Assembly (NCBI GenBank): GCA_030603745.1 | Contig: JAUVXE010000019.1 | Span: forward strand, 1 to 34,019 | Length of the DNA stretch: 34,019 nucleotides | DNA from: Coriobacteriia bacterium | GTDB taxonomy: Bacteria > Actinomycetota > Coriobacteriia > Anaerosomatales > SLCP01 | Reading direction: 5' to 3' | Shown: piece by piece, positions 22,323 to 29,305 of the stretch | How positions within the stretch are numbered: position 1 is the stretch's first letter | Layout of the letters: each line of letters opens with the position of its first letter | Made by a program: the position numbers and the translations under genes | Notes under the pieces: generated by a model | Seen by the model: only the letters and a program-made list of their open reading frames with translations | Database searches by the model: none | Told to the model about the DNA's origin: nothing

Positions 22323-23180
22323 CTAGCCGACACGGAACCGCCCGTTCGCCTCGCCGAGGAACCCCTCGGCGGCAAGCTCCCCGAGCGCGCGCTCCACCTC
22401 CGCGGGATCGGCGCCGAGATCCACCGCGATCTCGTCCGCGGTCGCGTCCGGCGCGTCGAGCACCGCGCGCAGCACGCGGGCGCGCAGCTGGCGGTGCGAC
22501 CCTTCGAACGGCGACTGGCGCGTGTGGTGGCGGCTGCGCCGCGAGGGGTTCGGGAGGGCGCGCTTGAGGTGCGCCCCGTAGTCGAGGAGCGCCCAGTACC
22601 AGGTACGAGGGTCCTCGCGGTCGAGCGTCGCCTCGAGGAGCGGCACGATCGCCGAGTCGGGGACGTCGGTCGCGTCGGCGAAGAACTCGTGCAGGAAGAC
22701 CGCCCGCACGTTCGTCTCGAGGTAGAGGTCGGGCAGGCCGAAGGCGAACGCGCGGATCCCGGCCGCGGTCGCGGGGCCGACCCCGGGCAGCGCGAGCAGC
22801 GCCTCGCGCGCCGAGGGGACCTCGCCCGCGTGCTCCTCGGCGATGGTGCGCGCCGCACGCTGCAGGGCGACCGCCCGGCGGTTGTAGCCGAGCCCCTGCC
22901 ACGCGCGGAGCACGGCCTCGAGCGGGGCGTCGGCGAGCGCGCGCACGTCGGGGAAGCGCCCCAGCCACTCGGCGTAGCGGGGCGCCACGCGCGCGACCTG
23001 CGTCTGCTGGAGCATGACCTCGCTCACGAGCACGGCGTACGGGTCGCGGGTCAGGCGCCAGGGAAGGTCGTGCCGGCCCTCCTCGGCGTGGAACGCGAGG
23101 ACGCGCGCCCGGAACCGGGCTCGGGCCGCGTCATCGGGTCGGCCGGAGGTCGCGGACGGCTCGAGCGGCTCCGGCGGCAT
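22323..23180 (-). CDS. MutY-like adenine glycosylase lacking the iron-sulfur cluster
   Basis: This 285-residue helix-hairpin-helix glycosylase is probably for base-excision repair, with adenine opposite oxidised guanine as the expected substrate. It has VSEVMLQQTQV with the MutY catalytic-type Glu54, and the hairpin LPGVGPATAAG at 131-141. The position usually held by catalytic Asp (DGNV or DTHV) is Glu155 in LETNV. The four-Cys 4Fe-4S loop is absent: the equivalent region reads DYGAHLKRALPNPSRRS with no Cys. The C-terminal NUDIX-like domain that recognises 8-oxoguanine is replaced by a short winged-helix-like segment (about 225-285). A related uracil or mismatch glycosylase activity is possible. 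It lies 23 nt after the DEAD-box helicase gene, probably in one operon. Confidence 0.88.
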   Translation of the reverse strand: MPPEPLEPSATSGRPDDAARARFRARVLAFHAEEGRHDLPWRLTRDPYAVLVSEVMLQQTQVARVAPRYAEWLGRFPDVRALADAPLEAVLRAWQGLGYNRRAVALQRAARTIAEEHAGEVPSAREALLALPGVGPATAAGIRAFAFGLPDLYLETNVRAVFLHEFFADATDVPDSAIVPLLEATLDREDPRTWYWALLDYGAHLKRALPNPSRRSRHHTRQSPFEGSHRQLRARVLRAVLDAPDATADEIAVDLGADPAEVERALGELAAEGFLGEANGRFRVG

Positions 23181-23203
23181 GGCGAAGACGTCTGCGGCGC
23201 CGC

Positions 23204-24439
23204 TCAGAACCGGCGGGTGCGGCCCGTGCGGCCGCCCCGGCCGCGGCGCATCACGCCGCCGCTGAACATCGAGCGCGGCGCCGCGGTCGCGGAGGTCCGG
23301 TCGGAGCGGGGCACGGCGCGGTCGAGGTAGTCGAAGCCCTCCACGTCGCGCGCCTCGAGCACCTTGCCCACGACCCGCTCGATCTGGCGGAGCGGCTCGA
23401 GCTCCTCGTGGGACAGGAGGCTGATCGCCACGCCGGAGGTCCCGGCGCGCGCGGTCCGCCCGATGCGGTGCACGTAGTCCTCCGGGCGGTCGGGCACGTC
23501 GTAGTTGATGACGTGCGTCACGCCCTCGACGTCGATGCCGCGGGCGACCACGTCGGTCGCCACGAGCAGGGAGTGCTTGCCGGACTTGAAGTCCTTGAGG
23601 GTGCGCTCGCGCTGCTTCTGCGAGCGGTCCGAGTGCATGATGTCGGCGCTGACCCCGCTCGACTGCAACGCGGCGGCCACGCGGTCGGCCCGCTGCTTGG
23701 TGCGGGTGAAGACGATCGCGCGGTACTCGTCGATCTCGGCGAGGAGCGCGACGAGCAGCTCGGTCTTCTGCGCCGAGTTCACCGGGTAGACGTACTGTTC
23801 GACCTTGTCGACCGGGAGCGACGAGGGCGCCACGTCCACCCGCACCGGGTCGTGGACCGCCACGCCGATGACCTGCAGGACGTCGTCGGTGAGCGTGGCC
23901 GAGAAGAGCATGTTCTGGCGCTGTTCGGGCACGAGGCGCAGGATCTTGCGCACGTCGGGCCAGAACCCCATGTCGAGCATCCGGTCGGCCTCGTCGAGCA
24001 CGAGCACCTCGACCCCGCTGAGGTCGATCTCCTTCTTCTGGTGCAGGTCGAGCAGTCGGCCCGGCGTCGCGACCAGTACGTCGACGCCGGCGCGGAGCGG
24101 CTTGAGTTGCTGGGCGTAGGGGACCCCGCCGTAGACCGCGACCACGCGGTGGCCGCTGTGCTTCCCGATGATCTTGGCGTCCTCCTCGATCTGGGTCGCC
24201 AGCTCGCGGGTGGGCGTGACCACGAGCGCGCGGACCTTCCCCTCGGCGGGGATGCGCTGCATGGTGGGCAGCATGAACGCGGCGGTCTTGCCCGTGCCCG
24301 TCTGCGCGCAGGCGAGCACGTCGTCGCCACGGAGCGCGACCGGGATCGCCTGCTCCTGGACGGGTGTGGGCTTCACGTACCCGAGTGCCTCGACGCCCTC
24401 GAGCAGTTCCTCGGCCAGGCCGAGCGCTGCGAACTCCAT
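23204..24439 (-). CDS. DEAD-box RNA helicase
   Basis: This 411-residue superfamily 2 RNA helicase has all core motifs: the Q motif (PTPVQEQAIP), motif I AQTGTGKT at 45-52, PTREL, TPGR, DEAD at 149-152, SAT at 180-182, then VFTRTKQRAD, ATDVVARGID and HRIGRTARAG. A short Arg/Gly-rich tail (MRRGRGGRTGRTRRF) probably adds RNA binding, as in RhlE and CshA-type enzymes active in RNA decay or ribosome assembly. The ATG at 24439 follows GAGGGAGG closely. A perfect 8-bp hairpin lies just upstream in the leader. The MutY-like gene follows 23 nt downstream. Confidence 0.95.
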   Translation of the reverse strand: MEFAALGLAEELLEGVEALGYVKPTPVQEQAIPVALRGDDVLACAQTGTGKTAAFMLPTMQRIPAEGKVRALVVTPTRELATQIEEDAKIIGKHSGHRVVAVYGGVPYAQQLKPLRAGVDVLVATPGRLLDLHQKKEIDLSGVEVLVLDEADRMLDMGFWPDVRKILRLVPEQRQNMLFSATLTDDVLQVIGVAVHDPVRVDVAPSSLPVDKVEQYVYPVNSAQKTELLVALLAEIDEYRAIVFTRTKQRADRVAAALQSSGVSADIMHSDRSQKQRERTLKDFKSGKHSLLVATDVVARGIDVEGVTHVINYDVPDRPEDYVHRIGRTARAGTSGVAISLLSHEELEPLRQIERVVGKVLEARDVEGFDYLDRAVPRSDRTSATAAPRSMFSGGVMRRGRGGRTGRTRRF

Positions 24440-24459
24440 GTGCCTCCCTCAAGATGCCG

Positions 24460-24480
24460 CCGGCCACCGGCTGGCCGGCC
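24460..24480 (-). promoter_or_regulatory. 8-bp hairpin in the DEAD-box helicase leader
   Basis: GCCGGCCA at 24460-24467 pairs perfectly with TGGCCGGC at 24473-24480 around a 5-nt loop. On the minus strand it ends 20 nt before the helicase ATG and just before the ribosome-binding site. It could regulate translation or be a self-regulated helicase target. Confidence 0.4.
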
Positions 24481-24562
24481 GAAACCGCTCATCAGACGGA
24501 CCTCACCCGCACGGCCGCCCTCACCGATGATACACGGTGCCCGCAATACGAGAGGAACCCCC

Positions 24563-26005
24563 GTGTCCCACGCGCTTCCGCTGTTCGTCGCCTACACCGT
24601 CTTCGGGCTCGTGCTCGTGGTGGTCCTCGCCGTGCACGTGCGCGTGCTCGAGCGCCGGCTACGCGCCTCCGCCGAGGCGGTCGAGGCCGCCGAGCGCACC
24701 GCCCGCGACGCGTTCGAGCTCAGCCGCTCCCAGGCACGCTACCGCGTGCTCTTCGACTCCTCGCCGCTCTCGCTGTGGGAGCAGGACTTCTCGGTCGCCA
24801 AGCGCACGCTGGACGAAGTGCGCGCGAGCGGGGTCGCCGACCTGCGCGCCCACCTCATCGAGCACCCCGCGCTCCTCGACCGCCTCCTTGCCGAGGTCCG
24901 CGTCATCGACGTGAACGCCGCCACCCTCGCCCTCTACGGAACGGCCGACAAGCGGCTCTTCGCGACCGGCATCGCGGCGCACATCCACCCCGACGCGCGC
25001 CCGGTCCTCGCCGAGGAGTTCGCGGCGCTCGCCGGCGGCGCGACCCTCTTCTGTGCCGAGCTCCCCTCCTACGCCGCCGAAGGCCGCATCATCGACCTCG
25101 AGGTCACCGTGGCGGTGGTGCCCGGCGCCGAGGAGACGCTCGACCGGGTCCTCGTGACGTGCGTGGACATCACCGAACGCAAGGCCATCGAACGCCGCCT
25201 CGCCTCACGCGGCGAGGAGCTCGAGGTGCTCGTCAGGCGGCGCACGTCGGAGCTGTGGCGCGTGAACGAGGAGCTGCTGCAGGCGGTCCGCGCGCAGGAG
25301 GAGTTCCTCTCCAACGTCCGCCACGAGATGCGCACGCCCCTGAACTCGATCATCGGCTTCACGGGGATCGTGGCGCAGGGGCTCGCGGGACCGATATCGG
25401 CCGAGGCGCAGCGCCAGCTCCAGATGGCCAACCGCTCCGGCCGCCAGCTCCTCTCGGTGGTCAACAGCGCGCTCGAGCTCAACGAGGCGCGCTCGGGCGA
25501 GATCCGCATCGCTCCCGCACCGATCGACCTCGCTCGCTTCCTCGACGAGACCTGCGAGACGATCCGCCCCCTCGCCGAGGAGGAAGGGCTCGACCTGCAC
25601 TGCGAGTGGGACGAGCTCCCCGCCGTCGAGACGGACGAGGGCCGCCTCGAGCAGATCGTGCTCGCACTGATGTCCAACGCCGTGAAGTTCACCGAGAACG
25701 GCCGGGTCTCGCTCACCGCGAGCCACGCCCCGGACCGCGTCGAGATCGTGGTCGCCGACACCGGCCCGGGCATCGACCCCTCGGCCCACGAGCGGATCTT
25801 CGAGGCGTTCCACCAACTGCAGCCCGACCGGAACGCGAAACACGGCGGCACGGGGCTCGGGCTGGCGATCGCCCGAGAGCTCACGCTCGCCCTCGGCGGG
25901 GACCTGCGCGTCGAGAGCGAGCCGGGCCGCGGGTCGCGCTTCATCGTGACCCTGCCGCTCAAGCCGGAGCCACTGACCACGGAGCCGCTCGACCGCGCCG
26001 TCTGA
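24563..26005 (+). CDS. PAS sensor histidine kinase with one N-terminal TM segment
   Basis: This 480-residue orphan kinase starts at GTG 24563, six nt after AGAGGA. One membrane helix at about residues 4-24 (LPLFVAYTVFGLVLVVVLAV) leads into a short coiled coil. One PAS domain spans about 55-200 (YRVLFDSSPLSLWEQDFS to VTCVDITERK) and is followed by a second coiled coil. HisKA has His254 in RHEMRTPLNS. The ATPase domain carries LMSNAVKF, VADTGPGID and GTGLGLA. The kinase core closely resembles that of the 5436-8420 kinase (NSIIGFxG, AQGLAGP/GQGLAGP, RSGRxLLS), suggesting paralogy. There is no extracellular sensor domain and no receiver or response regulator nearby. Confidence 0.92.
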   Translation: MSHALPLFVAYTVFGLVLVVVLAVHVRVLERRLRASAEAVEAAERTARDAFELSRSQARYRVLFDSSPLSLWEQDFSVAKRTLDEVRASGVADLRAHLIEHPALLDRLLAEVRVIDVNAATLALYGTADKRLFATGIAAHIHPDARPVLAEEFAALAGGATLFCAELPSYAAEGRIIDLEVTVAVVPGAEETLDRVLVTCVDITERKAIERRLASRGEELEVLVRRRTSELWRVNEELLQAVRAQEEFLSNVRHEMRTPLNSIIGFTGIVAQGLAGPISAEAQRQLQMANRSGRQLLSVVNSALELNEARSGEIRIAPAPIDLARFLDETCETIRPLAEEEGLDLHCEWDELPAVETDEGRLEQIVLALMSNAVKFTENGRVSLTASHAPDRVEIVVADTGPGIDPSAHERIFEAFHQLQPDRNAKHGGTGLGLAIARELTLALGGDLRVESEPGRGSRFIVTLPLKPEPLTTEPLDRAV

Positions 26006-26010
26006 CCGCG

Positions 26011-26325
26011 CTACGAGTGGACGATCACGCCCGCGACGGTCGCCCCGTTCATGCCGATCCAGACCGCGCTCGTGGCCCACAGCGCCGTCTGGCGGGTGAG
26101 CGCGCCGTACGCGGTCCACAGCACCGACATCGCGAGCGCGGCGCCCACGGTGACCAGGCTGAGGCCACCCACCGCGTGCATCCCCCAGATCTGATAGAGC
26201 TGCGGGATCGCGGTGAGCGGATTGACCATGCCGAGGCCGAAGATGGCCCGCTCCAGATGGGGCATGATCTCGTCTTTCGAACGCGGCCTGACGGCGCGCG
26301 AGAGGGTGTGGCGGAGTGCGTGCAT
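26011..26325 (-). CDS. SemiSWEET-like small transporter (PQ-loop/MtN3 family)
   Basis: This is a three-helix membrane protein of 104 residues from the ATG at 26325, or 84 from the ATG at 26265. The shorter form is closer to typical SemiSWEET length. It shows the MtN3 signature: GLGMVNPLTAIPQLYQIW with the Pro-Gln pair in helix 1, GGLSLVTVGAALAMSVLWTAYG in helix 2 and a third helix ending GATVAGVIV. SemiSWEETs dimerise and let sugars diffuse across the membrane; the substrate here is unknown. Only a weak GGAG site lies 10-12 nt before 26325. It converges on the histidine kinase gene, 5 nt away. Confidence 0.8.
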   Translation of the reverse strand: MHALRHTLSRAVRPRSKDEIMPHLERAIFGLGMVNPLTAIPQLYQIWGMHAVGGLSLVTVGAALAMSVLWTAYGALTRQTALWATSAVWIGMNGATVAGVIVHS

Positions 26326-26460
26326 CGCGGGGGGTTCTCCGAATCGCTCGTGCGTGCGTGAAACAGGTACGAGCGAGCAGTATCGGGCCGAGGAGGGCCG
26401 CGCGCAAGGGGGAGTCATCTTCCCGTTACCGTGTGCTGCGACGAACGGTATTCCCGCAGG

Positions 26461-26673
26461 TCAGCCGCTCTTGATGTAGTAGCGGCAGTGCCGCGCGTTG
26501 GGGCAGTCGGCCGGCACCTCCGCGCACGAGTGCACCCAGAAGTGGCCCTCGACGAAACACGTGCACCGCACGCGCTTCTCCTCGGCCTTGATCGTGATGT
26601 CGTGCGCGTCCTCCTCGACGAGGACCTCGCGCCACCACGTGCACTTCCCTTTGACCGGCGAGAACCCGTCCAT
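26461..26673 (-). CDS. Small Cys-rich protein (70 aa)
   Basis: This 70-residue protein starts at the ATG at 26673, seven nt after GAAGGGA. It contains six Cys (11, 37, 39, 50, 57, 63) and several His, with the core RCTCFVEGHFWVHSC and CPNARHC, a spacing that could bind zinc or an iron-sulfur cluster. It has no signal peptide or membrane segment. I do not recognise the family. A longer upstream in-frame extension runs antisense through the tRNA-Leu gene and was rejected. Confidence 0.75.
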   Translation of the reverse strand: MDGFSPVKGKCTWWREVLVEEDAHDITIKAEEKRVRCTCFVEGHFWVHSCAEVPADCPNARHCRYYIKSG

Positions 26674-26794
26674 GAGCGTCCCTTCACCCCTCCCGGGGTA
26701 AGTGTACCCGCACGCGCGCTCGGCCTCGCGCGCCGTGTCGCGCGACGGGGGCGCCGCGATGGTGTCGAGCGAACGAGCCCGGTCCCGGAAACGA

Positions 26795-26822
26795 CAGGGC
26801 CCCGGACGTCGCCGGGGCCCTG
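26795..26822 (-). terminator. Rho-independent-like terminator of tRNA-Leu
   Basis: CAGGGCCCCGG at 26795-26805 pairs perfectly with CCGGGGCCCTG at 26812-26822 around a 6-nt loop, 11 nt past the tRNA 3' end. On the minus strand it is followed by TCGTTT. This is the strongest terminator-like hairpin in the window. Confidence 0.75.
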
Positions 26823-26833
26823 CGAGGATCGGG

Positions 26834-26919
26834 TGGTGCGGGTGAGAGGAGTTGAACCTCCACGAGCCGAAGCTCACATGGACCTGAACCATGCGCGTCT
26901 GCCGTTCCGCCACACCCGC
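26834..26919 (-). tRNA. tRNA-Leu(CAG)
   Basis: This 86-nt type II tRNA lies on the minus strand. The acceptor GCGGGTG pairs with CACCCGC, followed by discriminator A and encoded CCA. The anticodon arm is CATGG-TTCAGGT-CCATG with anticodon CAG, reading CUG. A medium-long variable arm (GAGCTTCGGCTC) and discriminator A fit leucine. It has its own promoter-like sequence and terminator, so it is a solo transcript. Confidence 0.97.
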
Positions 26920-26936
26920 GTGTGTAGCAGGTAGGC

Positions 26937-26945
26937 ATGGTACCA
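26937..26945 (-). promoter_or_regulatory. Extended -10 promoter for tRNA-Leu(CAG)
   Basis: On the minus strand TGgTACCAT is an extended -10-like element ending 17 nt before the mature tRNA. A second candidate, TGcTACACA, is closer to consensus but too near the tRNA 5' end to serve. Confidence 0.4.
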
Positions 26946-27023
26946 CATGGGGCGAACAGGGGAAACGGTGGGGCCGCAAGCCGGTCACCCGGTTCCTCGA
27001 AGGCTCCCCGGTCGACCGAAGGA

Positions 27024-28334
27024 TCACTCGAGCCCCAGCATCCAGCGCCACGCCGGACTCACGTGGATCGTCCCGGCCTCGGTCTCGATGGTGTCGCGCT
27101 CGTAGAGGGTGACGATCGTCGCCTCGCGCACGCCGAGTTCACCCATCGCCGCCACCGCGCCCCTGACCTCCCGCTCCCTCGTCACGGTCGCACCGAGCGA
27201 GGCGCTGACCTGTACGATCTGTGGCGCCCCTGAGGAGTCGACCACGAAGTCGACCCCGCCTGCCGGGCTGGCGAAGTAGCTCACGGCATCGGTGTGCAGC
27301 CGCCCGTGCCGGCGGCGGAGCTCGATGTAGACCGCGTTCTCGAGCAGCGGGCCGATGTCCTCGACCAGAGGGTGGGCCACCGAGGCCGCGAGTCCCGGAT
27401 CGACCGCGTACGCCTTGCGCGGATTGACCTGCCGCGCGCGATACGAGGCGCGACGAACGCCCACCGTGTGGAGCAGTCGTGCGTCGAGCAGGTGGTCGAG
27501 GTATGCGTGCAGCGTGTCCTTGCCCACTGAGATCCCCTGCGAGCGCATCGACTTGTAGATGCTGTTGATGCTGAACTCACGCGCGAAGTCGCTGAGCAGT
27601 CTGCCTGTCAGGTGCCTGAGCGCCACAAGGTTCGCCACGTCGTGCCGCTCGACGATGTCGCGGAAGATCACCAGCTCCACGTAGTCCTGCAGCATCCTCA
27701 CGCGATCGATGTCGTTGAGGCCCTGAACGCCGGGGAACCCGCCCACGCGCAGGTAGCGATCGAACGCGGACTCCATCTCGGAGCGTCTGTCCGCGCCCAC
27801 CGGGTCGCTCGCGGGACCGCGGCCCGCGTGGCGGAGATACTCGGTGAAACCGAACGGCAGGACCTCCACCGCGGTGCTCCGGCCCCGCAGGCCCGTCGCG
27901 ATCTCGACGCTCAAGAGCTTCGCCGATGAGCCCGTCACGAACACTCGCGCGTTCTCGGTGTTCAGCACACGCAGGACGAACTGCTCCCAGCCGGGCACCG
28001 CCTGCACCTCGTCGAGGAAGAGATAGACCGTCTGCTCGTACCGCTGTGGCCCGGTTCGGAACAGGTGCTCGAGTGCCTCGTCGAGTGTCCGTGTCGTGGG
28101 AGCGCCGAGCCGGTCGTCCTCGAGGTTGACGAAGAGCATCGAACTGCGCGGGACCCCGGAGGCGAGCAGCTGCTGCATCTGCTGGAACAACAGGTAGCTC
28201 TTGCCCACCCGGCGCATGCCCACGAGCGCCGTCGCGATACCCTCCTCGCTCGGCACGCGCACGTCACGCACCGTGTGCGCCGGGAGCGGTCGCGCCGCCT
28301 GCTCGTCGAGTACGCGCTGGAGTGCCGAGTCCAC
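27024..28334 (-). CDS. DUF4143-type AAA ATPase
   Basis: This 436-residue ATP-binding protein has an N-terminal AAA-like domain with Walker A GMRRVGKS at 39-46 and Walker B YLFLDEVQ at about 104-111. A sensor-like FVTGSSAKLL, a winged-helix region (INSIYKSMRSQGISVGKDTL) and a C-terminal DUF4143 domain with a restriction-endonuclease-like look follow (ASPAGGVDFVVDSSG). These proteins are frequent, patchily distributed and of unknown function; many lie in accessory regions. The GTG at 28334 follows AAGGGGG by 6 nt. The upstream 70 bp are markedly AT-rich compared with all neighbours and hold a clear promoter. This, and the solitary context beside a tRNA-Leu, suggests acquisition by transfer. Confidence 0.9.
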   Translation of the reverse strand: MDSALQRVLDEQAARPLPAHTVRDVRVPSEEGIATALVGMRRVGKSYLLFQQMQQLLASGVPRSSMLFVNLEDDRLGAPTTRTLDEALEHLFRTGPQRYEQTVYLFLDEVQAVPGWEQFVLRVLNTENARVFVTGSSAKLLSVEIATGLRGRSTAVEVLPFGFTEYLRHAGRGPASDPVGADRRSEMESAFDRYLRVGGFPGVQGLNDIDRVRMLQDYVELVIFRDIVERHDVANLVALRHLTGRLLSDFAREFSINSIYKSMRSQGISVGKDTLHAYLDHLLDARLLHTVGVRRASYRARQVNPRKAYAVDPGLAASVAHPLVEDIGPLLENAVYIELRRRHGRLHTDAVSYFASPAGGVDFVVDSSGAPQIVQVSASLGATVTREREVRGAVAAMGELGVREATIVTLYERDTIETEAGTIHVSPAWRWMLGLE

Positions 28335-28366
28335 CGGGAACCCCCTTTTTTATCCATATGTGCAAT

Positions 28367-28388
28367 GACAAATATACCTGATTTTGTC
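28367..28388. promoter_or_regulatory. Inverted repeat overlapping the DUF4143 promoter
   Basis: GACAAA at 28367-28372 and TTTGTC at 28383-28388 form an inverted repeat with a 10-bp spacer. It overlaps the -10 box and the spacer of the promoter, where a repressor would block polymerase. It may be an operator. Confidence 0.4.
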
Positions 28389-28399
28389 CTTATACACAA
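28371..28399 (-). promoter_or_regulatory. Sigma-70-like promoter of the DUF4143 ATPase gene
   Basis: On the minus strand TTGTGT (28399-28394) and TATATT (28376-28371) are separated by exactly 17 bp. The implied start lies about 30 nt before the GTG. This is the only promoter in the window with both boxes readable, in an AT-rich island. Confidence 0.6.
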
Positions 28400-28460
28400 T
28401 GATACAGCGGATGCGCGGTCTCCAAGCCCCTTTGGAGAACCCCTCGGCCCACGGCGCCCC

Positions 28461-29093
28461 TCAGACCAGCCCGACGCGTCGCCACACGCCCGAGGCCAGC
28501 CCGAGCGCCGGCAGGTACCAGGTGAATGCCGTGATGAACTGGATCACCATGTCCCGGCGCATGAAGGTCGCGAGCGCGTCGCCGTCGTCGAGCGTCATCA
28601 CGACCACCCACGCGACCACGCCGAGGACCGCGACGAGCGCGGCCATCTGCACGAGGCCCGAGAGACTCACGCCCTCCCGCACCCGGCTCACGAACGAGTA
28701 GGCCATCGGCAGCGCAAAGAACGGGACGAGCAGCGAGAACAGGATCGTGAGCCCGCCAAAGCTCTGGGGCTCGATGAAGACGCTCAGCAGCGGGAGCGCG
28801 GTCATCATCACCACGAACACGATCACCATGCCGGTGAACGCCACGAGCGGCGCGAGCACGGCGCTCCTGACAGCCACGGTGCGGGCGCCGTCCTTCGAGT
28901 CGATGGCGAAGACGATCGCGGGTCCGAGCAGGAAGGGTGCGGCCATCAGCCCGAGATAACCCGCCGAGAAGTACTCCACGCCGAGGCGGTCGATGAGCGC
29001 GAGGATCGGGAGGAAGAGCAGCGCGGTGAAAGCGTAGGTCAGACCGTAGGTGTCCAGCAGTCGCGGGGCTGCGGTCTCTGTCTGGGTGGTCAC
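28461..29093 (-). CDS. Six-TM membrane protein, divergent from the regulator-ABC operon
   Basis: This 210-residue protein starts at GTG 29093, six nt after GAGAGGAG. There are about six membrane helices: YAFTALLFLPILALI, AGYLGLMAAPFLLGPAIVFAI, APLVAFTGMVIVFVVMM, ILFSLLVPFFALPMAYSFV, MAALVAVLGVVAWVVVM and FITAFTWYLPALGLASGVW, with short loops and no large soluble domain. I recognise no family. It diverges from the winged-helix regulator gene, and the shared 212-bp region carries inverted repeats, so the regulator may control it. It could be part of the same stress or efflux response. Confidence 0.75.
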   Translation of the reverse strand: MTTQTETAAPRLLDTYGLTYAFTALLFLPILALIDRLGVEYFSAGYLGLMAAPFLLGPAIVFAIDSKDGARTVAVRSAVLAPLVAFTGMVIVFVVMMTALPLLSVFIEPQSFGGLTILFSLLVPFFALPMAYSFVSRVREGVSLSGLVQMAALVAVLGVVAWVVVMTLDDGDALATFMRRDMVIQFITAFTWYLPALGLASGVWRRVGLV

Positions 29094-29172
29094 GCGCACT
29101 CCTCTCGAAGGACTCCGGCACCCTGCACGGTAGCCGCCCGCTCCCGGCGGTTCCATGACCTACGTCAAGCAT

Positions 29173-29188
29173 CGTGAACTCGTTCACG
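29173..29188. promoter_or_regulatory. Inverted repeat CGTGAAC-TC-GTTCACG (operator candidate)
   Basis: A perfect 7-bp inverted repeat with a 2-bp centre lies between the divergent membrane protein and regulator genes. Its TGAAC half-site recurs at 29215-29219 and 29242-29246. It is a good candidate for binding by the winged-helix regulator encoded at 29306. Confidence 0.5.
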
Positions 29189-29224
29189 CGACCGGTCGCC
29201 GCGGCGTGCGCCGCTGAACATTCG

Positions 29225-29250
29225 CAACGTTTAGAAACTCCTGAACGTTG
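29225..29250. promoter_or_regulatory. Inverted repeat CAACGTT-N12-AACGTTG (operator candidate)
   Basis: Perfect 7-bp arms at 29225-29231 and 29244-29250 flank 12 bp, ending 55 nt before the regulator ATG. The right arm overlaps a TGAAC half-site. The position fits an operator over or just downstream of the operon promoter. Confidence 0.5.
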
Positions 29251-29305
29251 GGAAGGATATCCGGAGTGTCCGGTCTGGCCGCACCCCGACCAGAAGGAGC
29301 GAGAG

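Noticed and set aside
26921-26929. TGcTACACA as tRNA-Leu promoter
   Set aside because: It ends only 2 nt before the mature tRNA, so transcription would start inside the tRNA.
26674-27051. N-terminal extension of the Cys-rich protein
   Set aside because: It runs antisense through tRNA-Leu(CAG) and its terminator; the ATG at 26673 has its own GAAGGGA site.
27962-28399. 145-codon minus-strand frame covering the DUF4143 promoter
   Set aside because: It is out of frame with the ATPase, has Ser/Arg-rich shadow composition and would start upstream of the promoter boxes.
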